A DNA stretch of 62,949 nucleotides from an uncultured Bacteroidales bacterium (GTDB taxonomy: Bacteria > Bacteroidota > Bacteroidia > Bacteroidales > UBA932). The notes under the pieces are model-generated. The model worked only from the letters and a program-made list of their open reading frames with translations, did no database searches and was not told the DNA's origin. This document shows, in pieces, positions 26,288 through 39,904 of the stretch; the stretch's first letter is position 1; every line of letters starts with the position of its first letter. Both the position numbers and the translations under genes were made by a program. The stretch lies in NCBI GenBank assembly GCA_944326245.1, contig CALVDF010000016.1, positions 1 to 62,949 on the forward strand. The letters are read 5' to 3'.

Positions 26288-28101
26288 TTGAACATCTCTC
26301 CGATATCTATGGTCTGTATCAGTTCGGTACGCTCAGGAATCTCTGTGATGTAGGCATTGTTGCCAAGCTGGTTGTTGAACCTGAACATCATTACTTTTTC
26401 GGGCTGTCTGCGTTCCAGCAGATTGCCGGTATCAATCTGGCCGTTGCCGTTCTTGTCCTCCGTTATGCGGACAGAATACTTGCCTGCCTTGAGGTAAGGG
26501 AACAGCAGTACGGAAGCTGTGTCGATGTGGTAAGTCCTGTAGACTTTGGTGCGTTTTTCGTCCACGAGCTCGATCATGTATCTTTCTTTGACATTGTTGG
26601 CCTCGATGGTCAGGGAACTCAGGCTCTCGTCCTGCGGCAGGCTGAAGGTCTTGACCAGGCTGTCGCAGTATATCCCGTCTATATCCATGAACAGACTGTC
26701 AGGAATCCTCAGAGTGTATTCATAGCCGGTAGTCAGCTTCTCGTTGAGACGGAGGATGAAACGTCGTATGTTGGCCGTATCCCTTTCTACTGAGAACTGC
26801 ACCGGAGCGGTCTGTTCGCGGGTATTCTTGGATATTACCGTGATGGAGTCAAACGGGGTGGTAACCATAGGGGATTCGAAAAGAATCACTATTCCCTCCT
26901 GGTCTATCTTCTCGGGAGAAGCATCGACCTGATAAACGGCCACTGTATCCGCCTCTTCCACCATCTCCCCCCAGCGGTTTTCCACCATTTTGCCTTTGGG
27001 ACGTATCATTCTGATGGTGTCCGTCACCGGTACCAGGATATTGAGAGAGTCATCGGTACGGTGGTAGGTCAGCCTCATCTGCAGCGTGTCCGGAATAGGA
27101 CCCTGGTCATTGATCCAGATTGTGAGACTGTCATGGTAGTAATTGTGTTCAGTGATGAGTTTGTCCGGGGATATTCCGTCCAGCAGCAATGAGTCTATCT
27201 GAGGGTAAGGTGCTGAAAACTTCAGGTACATCTGGCGCCTGGATACCCTTTCCTTGGCTCTTAGCAGCTGTTTGCTGGACATTTCCTTGAACATCGAAAG
27301 GGTTATCTGGGCCGGTCTGGCAAGGCAGGCGGCCGTATCTGTCATCATGACAGTCGCCAGCTCGGGGATACTGTCCCTGATGACTCTGGTAGGAACCACC
27401 AGAGTGTCCAGGAATGCGACCCGTTCCATATCAGGGTCGTACATGTTGTTGTTGTTAAGGTCTTCTATTGCAAATACCCTGTAAACGGTATCTGCCGGCA
27501 GGTTCCGGACAGTAAAGTATCCCCAGAGGTCACTTTTGGCCGCAGCCCTGGGCCGGACCTTGAAAATGGCGGAATCCGAAGGGTCGGTATGGAACAGGAC
27601 GGTGATGTTGGACATGGGAAGCATTGTGGATGCCTCCACTATATTGCCGGATACGAACAGCGAGTCCACATGGTCACCGGTAGAAAAACTGAAGGTGAAG
27701 GGAGGAAAAGGATTCCCTTCGTTGTTGTCCTTGATTGCCTCTCCGAGTGAGAGTGAGTAGCTTCGGCTGGAGTCAAGAGGCTCCTGGAACGAGACAACCA
27801 CCTTTTTCCCCTTGATTTTTGCTGTAGGGGGCTTGGATTGGGGAGGGGAAAGGAAGATGTAGGAGTTGGGGTTGTTCAACACCACATATTCGTCAAATTC
27901 GAATGAAACCTGACTGTGCTTTACATCCCTCGGATGCATGGTAGAGTTCATGAACGGAGTAACGGCTACCAATACGGGCGGTATGGTGTCTTTAGGTCCT
28001 CCAGTCGGGGGGGATGAAGTATTGGCGCATGAAGGGGGAAATATCAGAATGGACATGATCCCCAGTACTATTGCGGCGTTGAGCAGGTTCTTTCCTTTCA
28101 T
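26284..28101 (-). CDS. Big_5/Ig-like domain lipoprotein
   Basis: The 605-residue protein has a lipoprotein signal (IFPPSC, lipid Cys about residue 26) followed by the Bacteroidetes hallmark SSPPTGGPKDTIPPVLV. It then has a Big_5 Ig-like domain (VSFEFDEYV...SYSLSLGEAIKDNNEGNP) and several beta-rich repeats. It probably sits on the periplasmic side of the outer membrane. The family is widely conserved in the phylum, with no proven function. It lies between relA and a PorT-like barrel gene in one tight run. Confidence 0.83.
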   Translation of the reverse strand: MKGKNLLNAAIVLGIMSILIFPPSCANTSSPPTGGPKDTIPPVLVAVTPFMNSTMHPRDVKHSQVSFEFDEYVVLNNPNSYIFLSPPQSKPPTAKIKGKKVVVSFQEPLDSSRSYSLSLGEAIKDNNEGNPFPPFTFSFSTGDHVDSLFVSGNIVEASTMLPMSNITVLFHTDPSDSAIFKVRPRAAAKSDLWGYFTVRNLPADTVYRVFAIEDLNNNNMYDPDMERVAFLDTLVVPTRVIRDSIPELATVMMTDTAACLARPAQITLSMFKEMSSKQLLRAKERVSRRQMYLKFSAPYPQIDSLLLDGISPDKLITEHNYYHDSLTIWINDQGPIPDTLQMRLTYHRTDDSLNILVPVTDTIRMIRPKGKMVENRWGEMVEEADTVAVYQVDASPEKIDQEGIVILFESPMVTTPFDSITVISKNTREQTAPVQFSVERDTANIRRFILRLNEKLTTGYEYTLRIPDSLFMDIDGIYCDSLVKTFSLPQDESLSSLTIEANNVKERYMIELVDEKRTKVYRTYHIDTASVLLFPYLKAGKYSVRITEDKNGNGQIDTGNLLERRQPEKVMMFRFNNQLGNNAYITEIPERTELIQTIDIGEMFK

Positions 28102-28104
28102 TTT

Positions 28105-30429
28105 CTATTTGTCCTCTTTGATGTCTATGCGGTTGACATTTTCCACGCCCTTTATCTTCTTGATGTGGTCCATCAGTGTCTCCAGATCCTCTGTACTGCG
28201 GACGTAGCAGTCTATATAGCCTTCGAAAATACTGTCGTGTGTCGCGATGTAGACCTTACGGATATTGATGTTGAGTACCAGTGTGGTAACCTTGGTGAGT
28301 TCGTTGAGTATGCCCATGCGGTCAGTGCCGAACACTTTGATCCTCGCCAGGAAAGATGCTACGGTATTCTTGCTCCATTTTGCGTTGACTATGCGGTCAC
28401 CGTGGATGGATGCCAGGTTGACAGCCTCCGGGCATGTCTTCTTGTGAACTACCACCTCCCCGTTGTCTGTAATGAATCCTACGATCGAGTCTCCTGGGAT
28501 AGGGTAGCAGCAGTCGGCAATCCGGTAGGTGATGGGGCTGTCCGGGTCCTTGCCCTGGGCTTCCTTGTCGGACAGGATCAGGTCCCGGTTCTTGTCCAGC
28601 TTGTTCCTGATGATGCGGTCACGGATTTCGGCATTGGTCATCTCGTCTCCTGTCTCGTCACCGTCAGAGTCATCGGTCTGGCCGTCGTTTTTCTTGCCGC
28701 TGCGGAACAGGCGCAGTGTCCAGTATATGACGTTCTTGTTTTCCGTATTCTTGCGCAGTACCTTCTCAAGGTCCTTGAGGGATATGATGCCGGTGGATAT
28801 CTTGTTGTAGAGCTCTTCCTTGGTACTGACATCGTATTCGCGCAGCAGCTTCTTGAGGACATTGCCCTGCAGCTTTACGCCATAGTTTGCAAGTTCCTTT
28901 TCCAGAAGTTCGCGCCCGCTCTTTATACTGTCGTCGATATCGTCCTTGAGGGCCTCGTAAACGTAGTTCCGTGCCTTGCCTGTACGCAGGAAATCCAGCC
29001 ATTCCGGCTGCGGCTTCTGGGATTCTGCCGTTATTATCTCCACCTGGTCTCCGTTGCGGAGTACTTTGGACAGAGGGGATAGCTTGTAGTTGATCTTTGC
29101 GGCTATTGCCTTGTTTCCGATCTTGGAGTGGATGCTGTATGCAAAGTCAAGTGCCGTGGAGCCGTTGGGAAGGGCCTTTGATTCTCCCTTTGGAGTGAAT
29201 ACGTAGATTTCCTGGTCGAGAAGGGAGTCGTGGAACTTGTCGAGGAATTCCAGGGCATTGACATCCGGATTCTCCAGAACGTCCCTGACCATGTCCAGCC
29301 AGCGGTCCATTTCCTTTTCTGAGCTGGTTTCTTCACCTTTCTGCTTGTAGCTCCAGTGTGCCGCGATGCCTTTCTCGGCTATCTCGTTCATCCTCTCGCT
29401 GCGTATCTGGACTTCGACCCATCCCCCGCCGTTGCTCATGACGGTGCAGTGCAGGGCCTCGTAACCGTTGCTCTTGGGACGGGTTACCCAGTCACGTATA
29501 CGGTCTGTCTTCGAGGCATAAATGCCTGAAACGAGTGAATAGATGTACCAGCATTGCGTGCGTTCATCTTCGTCCGGCTTGGGGGTGAATATGATCCGCA
29601 CACCGTAGATGTCGTATATATCCTCGAACTCGACATGCTTCTGCTGCATTTTGTGCCAGACGGAATAGGGGGTCTTGGTCCGTTTGGTGATTTCAAACTG
29701 GTATCCGGCATTTTCAAGGGCATCGGCTACAGGCTTGATGAACTTGTCCATCGCTTCGCCCTTTTCCTTTATCACACCCTCGATGCGCGCTACTATGTCG
29801 TTGTACATCTTGGGATCACGTGTGCGCAGCCAGATATTTTCCATTTCGGACTTGATGCTGTACAGTCCCAGGCGGTGGGCCAGGGGGACAAACAGGTACA
29901 TGGTCTCACTCAGTATCTTGTCCTTCTTGTAGTCCGGCATGGAATCGATGGTGCGGATATTGTGGAGCCTGTCGGCCAGCTTGATGAGCACTACGCGTAC
30001 ATCATCGTTGAGAGTAAGGATGATCCGCTTGAAGTTCTCGGCCTGGAGATTGCCTCTCCCGTCAGTGTCCATGGCCGCCTTGATCTTGGTCAGTCCGTCC
30101 ACCAGGGAGGCAATCTTCTCGCCGAAAAGCCGTTTGATGTCGTCTACGGTATATTCCGTGTCTTCCACGACATCGTGCAGAAGGGCGGCTACGATCGACT
30201 TGTAGCCCAGGCCGATCTCGTTCACAACGATTTTGGCCACAGCTATGGGGTGGATGATGTACGGTTCCCCGGAACGTCTTCTGACGCCCTTGTGGGCTTC
30301 GTTCGCAAACTCAAATGCCTTGAGGACACCGTCATATTCCTCCTGCGAGGCACAGCGCTTCAGTGCAGCTAGGCGCAGTTCCTCGAATTCCTTGTTGATC
30401 AGGTCGTAGTCGCTTTTTGTAAAATCCAT
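28105..30429 (-). CDS. RelA/SpoT bifunctional (p)ppGpp synthetase/hydrolase
   Basis: The 774-residue protein has the long RSH layout: HD hydrolase domain (HDVVEDTEYT and LADRLHNIRT, residues 85-155), synthetase domain (VRIIFTP, YEALHCTV...VEVQIRS, about 275-370), TGS domain (VFTPKGESKALPNGSTALDFAY) and a C-terminal ACT domain. The intact HD motif indicates both synthesis and breakdown of (p)ppGpp. A TAATTTTG box at 30434-30441 ends only four bases before the ATG, so the mRNA may be leaderless. It heads the run relA-lipoprotein-porT-ispG. Confidence 0.95.
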   Translation of the reverse strand: MDFTKSDYDLINKEFEELRLAALKRCASQEEYDGVLKAFEFANEAHKGVRRRSGEPYIIHPIAVAKIVVNEIGLGYKSIVAALLHDVVEDTEYTVDDIKRLFGEKIASLVDGLTKIKAAMDTDGRGNLQAENFKRIILTLNDDVRVVLIKLADRLHNIRTIDSMPDYKKDKILSETMYLFVPLAHRLGLYSIKSEMENIWLRTRDPKMYNDIVARIEGVIKEKGEAMDKFIKPVADALENAGYQFEITKRTKTPYSVWHKMQQKHVEFEDIYDIYGVRIIFTPKPDEDERTQCWYIYSLVSGIYASKTDRIRDWVTRPKSNGYEALHCTVMSNGGGWVEVQIRSERMNEIAEKGIAAHWSYKQKGEETSSEKEMDRWLDMVRDVLENPDVNALEFLDKFHDSLLDQEIYVFTPKGESKALPNGSTALDFAYSIHSKIGNKAIAAKINYKLSPLSKVLRNGDQVEIITAESQKPQPEWLDFLRTGKARNYVYEALKDDIDDSIKSGRELLEKELANYGVKLQGNVLKKLLREYDVSTKEELYNKISTGIISLKDLEKVLRKNTENKNVIYWTLRLFRSGKKNDGQTDDSDGDETGDEMTNAEIRDRIIRNKLDKNRDLILSDKEAQGKDPDSPITYRIADCCYPIPGDSIVGFITDNGEVVVHKKTCPEAVNLASIHGDRIVNAKWSKNTVASFLARIKVFGTDRMGILNELTKVTTLVLNINIRKVYIATHDSIFEGYIDCYVRSTEDLETLMDHIKKIKGVENVNRIDIKEDK

Positions 30430-30433
30430 TCTG

Positions 30434-30441
30434 CAAAATTA
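30434..30441 (-). promoter_or_regulatory. relA promoter box, leaderless type
   Basis: TAATTTTG on the minus strand is followed by CAGA and then the ATG. With the usual spacing the transcript would start at or next to the start codon. Confidence 0.5.
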
Positions 30442-30452
30442 ATCAAAAAACT

Positions 30453-31871
30453 CTAATACAGGATGTCACGGGTGCCGTCATTGCGTATTTTCCCCAGACG
30501 TTCCATCAGGGATTTCTTCTCGTCGCCTTCAGGCATCTTGGCCAGTTCCCTGTCTATGAGCTTGTATCCTTCTTCCTTGGTAAGGTCGGAAGAGTAGTCC
30601 TCCAGATACTCGGCCAGTGTCAGCAATGCGTTGCGGGTGCAGAAGCGCTTGATGAAGCCGGGGATGGCAAACTCCATGAAGTGTTCTCCTGTGCGGCCTA
30701 CACGGTAGCAGGCGGTGCAGAAACTTGGGATGTAGTCCCTTGTCAGCAGCCAGCGTATGACCTCGTCAAGGCTGCGGGTGTCTCCGACCTGGAACTGCTC
30801 CTCTTCGATGGACTGTTCCACTCCTTCGCGTTCCTTGTTGTAGCCTCCGATCTCCAGTTTTGTACCTGCGTCGATCTGGGAGACTCCGAATTCCATTACC
30901 TCGTCGCGGATGGCCTTGGACTCGCGGGCAGTCATGATAAGTCCTGTATAAGGTACTGCCAGCCTGAGTATTGCGACCAGTTTCTTGAAGTCTTTGTCCG
31001 ATACGGCATAGGGCAGGTTGAGATCCAGGCCGTTGGCAGGCTGTATCCTGGGGAAGCTGATGGTGTGGGGGCCCACTCCGTATGTCTTCTGGAGGTGGAT
31101 GGCGTGTGAAACGAGTCCGAGTACTTCAAATCTCCAGTCGTAGAGTCCGAACAGGGCGCCTATGCCCATGTCGTCGATGCCTCCTTCAAAGGCCCGGTCC
31201 ATGGCGTTCAGCCTCCACAGGTAGTTGCTCTTCTGGGTGTTGTGCGGATGGTACTTTGCGTAGGTCTCCTTGTGGTATGTCTCCTGGAATACCTGGAAGG
31301 TACCTATGCCGGCCGCCTTTACGGTCTTGTATCCCTCAATGTCCAGAGGGGCTGCATTGATGTTGACCCTTCTGATCTCTCCGTTTCCGGACTTGGTGCC
31401 GTATGTCAGCTTTACTGTATGGGCGATGAACTCCGGCGTATATTTGGCATGCTCTCCGTATACGAGAATAAGCCTCTTGTGTCCTTCGTCCTCAAGGGAT
31501 TTTACCTCCTTCACGAGCTCTTCGTCGGAGAGAGTATGGCGGACAGTGGTGCGCAGCGAGCGGCGGAATCCGCAGTACTGGCAGTCGTTGGTGCAGTAGT
31601 TGCCTATGTACAGCGGTGCAAACAGTACTATACGGTTGCCGTATACTGAGCGTTTAAGCTCACGGGCGGTCTCGAATATCTCGTTGAGCCCTTCGGGAGA
31701 CTCGACAGCCAGCAGGGCTGCAGTCTCTTCTACAGTGAGCGGTTGTTTGGAAAGGGATTTCTTCAGGATCTCCCGATAGACTGCAGGATCTTCCTTGGTA
31801 TCGTGTATCAGGGACTGCAGCCTGTTGTCGTCGATAAAGTCGACAAAGCCTTTAGTCAATTCTGTATTCAT
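30453..31871 (-). CDS. hydG: [FeFe]-hydrogenase H-cluster maturase HydG
   Basis: The 472-residue radical SAM enzyme has the CxxxCxxC motif in GNYCTNDCQYCGFRRS (about residue 93). It also has the C-terminal second-cluster motif CTACYRVGRTGEHFMEF with a third Cys 22 residues on (RFC), which separates HydG from ThiH. HydG cleaves tyrosine to make CO and cyanide for the hydrogenase H-cluster. The partners HydE and HydF and the hydrogenase are not in the window. It is the last gene of the ligA-fprA-yihY run. Confidence 0.92.
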   Translation of the reverse strand: MNTELTKGFVDFIDDNRLQSLIHDTKEDPAVYREILKKSLSKQPLTVEETAALLAVESPEGLNEIFETARELKRSVYGNRIVLFAPLYIGNYCTNDCQYCGFRRSLRTTVRHTLSDEELVKEVKSLEDEGHKRLILVYGEHAKYTPEFIAHTVKLTYGTKSGNGEIRRVNINAAPLDIEGYKTVKAAGIGTFQVFQETYHKETYAKYHPHNTQKSNYLWRLNAMDRAFEGGIDDMGIGALFGLYDWRFEVLGLVSHAIHLQKTYGVGPHTISFPRIQPANGLDLNLPYAVSDKDFKKLVAILRLAVPYTGLIMTARESKAIRDEVMEFGVSQIDAGTKLEIGGYNKEREGVEQSIEEEQFQVGDTRSLDEVIRWLLTRDYIPSFCTACYRVGRTGEHFMEFAIPGFIKRFCTRNALLTLAEYLEDYSSDLTKEEGYKLIDRELAKMPEGDEKKSLMERLGKIRNDGTRDILY

Positions 31872-31900
31872 TGTGTTTAAAATCTTAAACTTGAAAGTTG

Positions 31901-32827
31901 TCAGTTCATGTCTTCCAACGGGTAGCGGTCTACATTCTGGAAGACGTATGATAGTTCCGAGCCCAGCAGGACAAGGAACCATCCTATATTCAGCCATACC
32001 ATGAAAAGGGGAATGGCTGCAAAAACCCCGTAGACGGCATTCATCCTGGACACGAACATCTGTGTCTCAAGATAAAGGTACTGTACTACGGTAAACGCAA
32101 AGGAGGAGACTGCTGCGGCAGAAAGGGCAGGCAGAAACCGGACCTTGGCGTTGGGTATCAGGATATACATCGCAGTCAGGACAATGATCATGAATGCATA
32201 GAATACAAGCCAGACAAGAAATGTACTGAATGAACTCAGAAAGGGTATTTCCAGCCCCAGCTTGTCAATCCCGTCCGAGATGGTAAGGGATACGGAGAGG
32301 AACACCATGATGATGAAAGGGGAGGATGCCATCGTGATGAGGTAGGCAGTAATCCTCTTCCACAGAATCCTGTTCCTGTCCACTTTCCATATTCGGTTGA
32401 ATGACCATTCTACCCTTGACAGCAGCCATACCACCATCCACAGGAATACCAGGGACGATATGATCCCGTAGATGTCCTGCTGCGATGCGGCAATGATGTT
32501 GTCTGCAAACGCAAGTACCTGGTCTACGATCGAGTCACGTCCGAAATTACGGTAAATCAACTCTCTGAGGTAATTGCCGAATCCGGCGTAGTTGGATATC
32601 GCGAAAGCTACTGCCAGAAAAGGGACGAAGGCCATGGTCGTAAAGAAACTGAGTGCCACTGCCTGCTGTCCGACATTCTGGCGGCTGAAATTCTTGGCTG
32701 TGAGTATAATAATCCTTATATGCCTCACGACCTTGGCCTTTGCCCGGCCAAGGTCGGAGGTATTGATATTCCAGATGCCGTCGCGGAAGAATTCCTTGAT
32801 TCTTCTTATGTTATCCGCGCATCGCAT
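31901..32827 (-). CDS. YihY/BrkB family membrane protein
   Basis: The 308-residue protein has six transmembrane helices and the family motifs AVALSFFTTMAFVPFLAV and WRRVEW-like LSRVEWSFNRIWKV. The family is widespread (once mislabelled RNase BN) and its transport role is unproven. Its start overlaps the end of fprA by 17 bases in another frame, which points to coupled translation. hydG follows after 29 bases. Confidence 0.88.
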   Translation of the reverse strand: MRCADNIRRIKEFFRDGIWNINTSDLGRAKAKVVRHIRIIILTAKNFSRQNVGQQAVALSFFTTMAFVPFLAVAFAISNYAGFGNYLRELIYRNFGRDSIVDQVLAFADNIIAASQQDIYGIISSLVFLWMVVWLLSRVEWSFNRIWKVDRNRILWKRITAYLITMASSPFIIMVFLSVSLTISDGIDKLGLEIPFLSSFSTFLVWLVFYAFMIIVLTAMYILIPNAKVRFLPALSAAAVSSFAFTVVQYLYLETQMFVSRMNAVYGVFAAIPLFMVWLNIGWFLVLLGSELSYVFQNVDRYPLEDMN

Positions 32828-33995
32828 CCACTAGCTTCTTGGCGAAGGCGGCTGTCTTCTCCAGATCCGAGGCGAATGGACGTCCGAGGAACTCGACAGG
32901 ATCGCCAGTTACCGGCATTTTGGCCTCTTCGGCAAATTTTCTGAGGGCCTTTGCTCCTGCTCCGTTCCAGCTTGATCCGCCGAATATGCCCAGAATCTTG
33001 TTCTGCGGTGCCGATACGCTGATTTCGTGTGTGAGGAGTGCCATCATCGGGTGCATGCCTGTATTGTAGGCGCAGCTGCCGAGTACAAGTCCCCTGTATT
33101 TCCAGATGGATGTCAGGAGGTAGGATACGTGTGTCTTGGATACGTCGTAAACGCGTATGTCCCGTACGCCCAGGGCTGAGATCTGACGTGCTATCTCATC
33201 GGCAAATTTCTCGGTGTTGCCGTACATGGAGGCATAGGCTATCACGAAGCCGTCCTCGGCCTCGTAGCGGCTCCACTTGTCGTAAAGTGCCAGAACCTTG
33301 CCGGGATCCTTGCGCCAGATAAGGCCGTGCGAGGGACAGATGATCTTTACCGGAACCCCCTCAAGCTTCTTGAAAGCCTTCTGTACCATGCCGCTCCATT
33401 TTCCCACTATGTTGGAATAGTAGCGGAGCATGTCCTCTTCATAGAAAGCAAAGTTGGCGGTATCGTCGAAAATGCCTCCGTCGAGGGTTCCGAAAGATCC
33501 GAAAGCGTCACAGGAGAAGAGTATCTGGTCTACGGTGTCGTAGGTCACCATGGTTTCGGGCCAGTGCACCCAGGGAACCATTACAAAAGTCAGTTTGTGG
33601 TACCCCAGATCGAGTATGTCTCCCTCCTTGATTTCCAGCACATTCTCTGCAGGCAGAGGGTAGTATGACTCCATTATCTTGAAAGTCTTGCAGTTGGCTA
33701 CGACCTTGACCTTTGGATAGCGGCGCAGGATTTCACCTATCATGCTGGAGTGGTCAGGCTCCATATGATTGACGATAAGGTATTCGAGGTCGCGTCCTTC
33801 TATTGCTGTATTTATGTTGGACAGATAGTCCGGGTCTGAGCCGTACTCCAGGGTGTCCACCAGTGCCGTATGCTCGTCCGCTATGATGTACGAGTTGTAG
33901 GCTACTCCGTTCGGCAGGGGCCAGTTGTTCTCGAACAGGTATTTCTTTCTGTCGTTGGTTCCGATGTAGAAAACTTTGTTGCTGATCTGAATCAT
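32811..33995 (-). CDS. fprA: Flavodiiron protein (FprA-type O2/NO reductase)
   Basis: The 394-residue cytosolic protein has a metallo-beta-lactamase-like domain with the diiron ligands HMEPDHSS (about 80-87) and later His/Asp in PWVHWPET and SCDAFGSF. A flavodoxin domain with the FMN loop YASMYGNTEKFA starts near residue 256. Family A enzymes reduce O2 to water or NO to N2O and protect anaerobes. It lies 18 bases behind ligA and ahead of yihY and hydG, so it may help shield oxygen-sensitive hydrogenase maturation. Confidence 0.93.
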   Translation of the reverse strand: MIQISNKVFYIGTNDRKKYLFENNWPLPNGVAYNSYIIADEHTALVDTLEYGSDPDYLSNINTAIEGRDLEYLIVNHMEPDHSSMIGEILRRYPKVKVVANCKTFKIMESYYPLPAENVLEIKEGDILDLGYHKLTFVMVPWVHWPETMVTYDTVDQILFSCDAFGSFGTLDGGIFDDTANFAFYEEDMLRYYSNIVGKWSGMVQKAFKKLEGVPVKIICPSHGLIWRKDPGKVLALYDKWSRYEAEDGFVIAYASMYGNTEKFADEIARQISALGVRDIRVYDVSKTHVSYLLTSIWKYRGLVLGSCAYNTGMHPMMALLTHEISVSAPQNKILGIFGGSSWNGAGAKALRKFAEEAKMPVTGDPVEFLGRPFASDLEKTAAFAKKLVDAMRG

Positions 33996-34013
33996 ATTGA
34001 TGGTTGTGTAGGT

Positions 34014-37400
<3,387 letters not shown>

Positions 37401-37408
37401 GGATCAGG

Positions 37409-38803
37409 ATGAAAGGCAAATTCGTGATATACCAGATGCTGCCGCGGGTATTCGGCAATACCCGCAGCACATCTGTTCCGGGAGGTTCCCTTGCCGGTAA
37501 CGGTACCGGCAAATTCAAGGACATCACGCTTTCCGTCCTTGGGGAGATCCGTAAGCTCAACGTCACCTACGTGTGGTATACCGGAGTCATCCGGCATGCC
37601 ACAGCCGGTGATCCTGGAGTCAAAGGCGGAGCCGGCTCCCCTTTTGCCATTACGGACTACTACGATGTCAACCCGTACCTCGCTACACGGGAAGGCAACC
37701 GCATGAAAGAGTTCGAAGCACTGGTGAAACGTACCAGCGATGCGGGTATGGAAACCATCATGGACTTTGTGCCCAATCATGTTTCCCCTGCCTATCACAG
37801 TGCCGTGAATACTTTCAGCGACAACAACTTCTATCCTGGCCGCATCCATGACTGGGACTGGACCGATACTGTCAAGCTCAACTACTCCGACAGGGATACC
37901 TGGGAAAAGATGAGGGACATCCTCATGTTCTGGGCGTCCAAGGGGGTAGGGGGATTCCGTTGCGACATGGTGGAGCTGGTGCCGGTGGACTTCTGGAAAT
38001 GGTGCATTGCATCTGTCAAGAAGGCATATCCGAAGCTTATCTTCATAGGTGAGGCCTACCAGCCCGACAATTACCCGGCACTGTTTGACCAGGGCGGGTT
38101 CGACTATCTCTACGACAAGTCCGGTTTCTACGATACTTTGAAAAGAATCGTAAGGGGAGAGGCCCCCGCCAGCAGCATTACGGCCCAGTGGCAGAAACTT
38201 GGCAAGTATCAGGAGAAGATGCTGAACTTCCTCGAGAACCACGATGAAGACAGGATATCTTCCCCGTATTTTGCAGGCAGCCCCTTCGGAGGCCTGGCCG
38301 CCCTCTTTGTCTCCCTGTTTTTCAATACGGCTCCGTTTATGCTCTATTTCGGGCAGGAGTTCGGGGAAGGTCCCGAAAAGACGTCCATTTTTGACTTCTG
38401 CTCTCTGCCAAAAGTGAGAGCGTGGCTCAAAGGACTGAGGGCCGGCGATCCCATGAAGTATCTGGGATATGAGGAGCAGGCTCTGTACGTGGTGTACAGG
38501 GAGTTCATGAAGAAGGCCTCGGAACCTGCCATACGCAGAGGCGAGACCTTTGATCTGGAGTATGCCAATCCGGCATCGGATCACTTCAATCCTGACCGTC
38601 ATTTCGTGTTCATGAGGAAGTTCAACAGCAGCGTGTACCTTTGTGCTGCCAACTTCTCGGGCGAGAGGGTTACGATCAAGGTGAATATCCCGAAGCATGC
38701 TTTCGAATATTTCGGAATGCAGGAGACGGAAACACTCAACAGCAGCGAGCCTGTGGAAGTGAGGATAGCCTCGGATGCAGGTACACTGCTGAAACTGCAA
38801 TAA
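37409..38803 (+). CDS. GH13 alpha-amylase family protein, cytosolic
   Basis: The 464-residue protein has a GH13 barrel: DFVPNHV (region I), GFRCDMVELV with the nucleophile Asp (region II), FIGEAYQ with the acid/base Glu (region III) and FLENHDEDR (region IV). There is no signal peptide, so it acts inside the cell on glycogen or imported maltooligosaccharides. It follows pfp by eight bases, linking glucan breakdown to glycolysis. The exact specificity cannot be read from sequence. Confidence 0.88.
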   Translation: MKGKFVIYQMLPRVFGNTRSTSVPGGSLAGNGTGKFKDITLSVLGEIRKLNVTYVWYTGVIRHATAGDPGVKGGAGSPFAITDYYDVNPYLATREGNRMKEFEALVKRTSDAGMETIMDFVPNHVSPAYHSAVNTFSDNNFYPGRIHDWDWTDTVKLNYSDRDTWEKMRDILMFWASKGVGGFRCDMVELVPVDFWKWCIASVKKAYPKLIFIGEAYQPDNYPALFDQGGFDYLYDKSGFYDTLKRIVRGEAPASSITAQWQKLGKYQEKMLNFLENHDEDRISSPYFAGSPFGGLAALFVSLFFNTAPFMLYFGQEFGEGPEKTSIFDFCSLPKVRAWLKGLRAGDPMKYLGYEEQALYVVYREFMKKASEPAIRRGETFDLEYANPASDHFNPDRHFVFMRKFNSSVYLCAANFSGERVTIKVNIPKHAFEYFGMQETETLNSSEPVEVRIASDAGTLLKLQ

Positions 38804-38832
38804 CAATACTTAACTCTAACTTAAATACACAC

Positions 38833-39891
38833 ATGGGAACAGGTACACAGCTATTGGAAATAGCACGCAGCTTCCAGTTGGAAGGCACGCCCTTGCGGGT
38901 AGACAATCTTGGGGACGGGTTCATCAACGATACCTATATCATAAAGATGGCCGACAGTCCGGTAAAGTACATTCTTCAGCGGAAGAATACCAATATATTC
39001 AAGGATGTTCCTGGGATGATGAACAACATCCAGGCCATAACCCGGCATCTGAAAAAGAAGATATCCGCAGCCGGCGGAGATCCGATGCGGGAGGCTCTGA
39101 CAGTGGTTCCTGCAAAGGACGGAAAACTCTATCATGTGCATGACGGGGAATACTGGTGTGTTACGGTATTTATCTCTGACTCGGTAAGTTACGATAAGGC
39201 TGACACTCCGCTGCTGGCCGAGCGCGGGGGCCGTGGCATAGGCAGGTTCCAGGCCATGCTTTCGGATTTTGACCAGCCGCTGGTGGATACGCTGCCGGGA
39301 TTCCACAATATCAGTTTCCGCTACGGGCAGTGGGACGAGACGCTGGACAGGAATCCTGTGCACAGGGCCGGGTCTGTCCGGGATCTCATCGCTGAAATAG
39401 AGGCCAGAAGGTCTGAAATGCTAGAGTTCTACAAGCTTGTCGAGACCGGGCAGATACCTTTGAGGGTTACCCACAACGATACCAAGATAGCCAACATGCT
39501 GTTTGACCATGACGGCAACGTACTCTGCGTGCTGGATCTGGATACTGTGCTCAAGGCTCCGTGCCTTTATGATTTCGGGGACTCGATCAGGTCGTATACC
39601 AATACCGGTGCCGAGGACGACCCGAACCTGGACAATGTATCGATGAGCCGGGAGATGTACGACGCGTTCCTGCGCGGATATCTCTCCGAAGCCGACAGTT
39701 TCCTGACAGACACCGAACGCCGGTGGCTGCCGTTCTCTGCAAGATACATTACCTATGAACAGGTCCTGCGTTTCCTCATGGACTATATCGACGGGGATAA
39801 ATATTACAAGGTAAAATATCCCGAGCACAACCTCGTCAGGACGCGTGCACAGCTGAAACTGCTCCGTTCCATAGAATCACAGCTGTTCTAA
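38833..39891 (+). CDS. APH/choline-kinase fold sugar kinase-like protein
   Basis: The 352-residue protein has the aminoglycoside-phosphotransferase fold: an N-terminal lobe with YILQRKNTNIF, the catalytic loop RVTHNDTKIANMLFD (about 217-231) and the metal-binding VLDLDT. HNDTK followed by DLDT is the form seen in N-acetylhexosamine 1-kinase (NahK) rather than in true resistance enzymes. Given its carbohydrate neighbours, a sugar-1-kinase role is likely but not proven. The start at 38833 follows the amylase stop by 29 bases. Confidence 0.78.
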   Translation: MGTGTQLLEIARSFQLEGTPLRVDNLGDGFINDTYIIKMADSPVKYILQRKNTNIFKDVPGMMNNIQAITRHLKKKISAAGGDPMREALTVVPAKDGKLYHVHDGEYWCVTVFISDSVSYDKADTPLLAERGGRGIGRFQAMLSDFDQPLVDTLPGFHNISFRYGQWDETLDRNPVHRAGSVRDLIAEIEARRSEMLEFYKLVETGQIPLRVTHNDTKIANMLFDHDGNVLCVLDLDTVLKAPCLYDFGDSIRSYTNTGAEDDPNLDNVSMSREMYDAFLRGYLSEADSFLTDTERRWLPFSARYITYEQVLRFLMDYIDGDKYYKVKYPEHNLVRTRAQLKLLRSIESQLF

Positions 39892-39904
39892 CACAATTTA
39901 TATT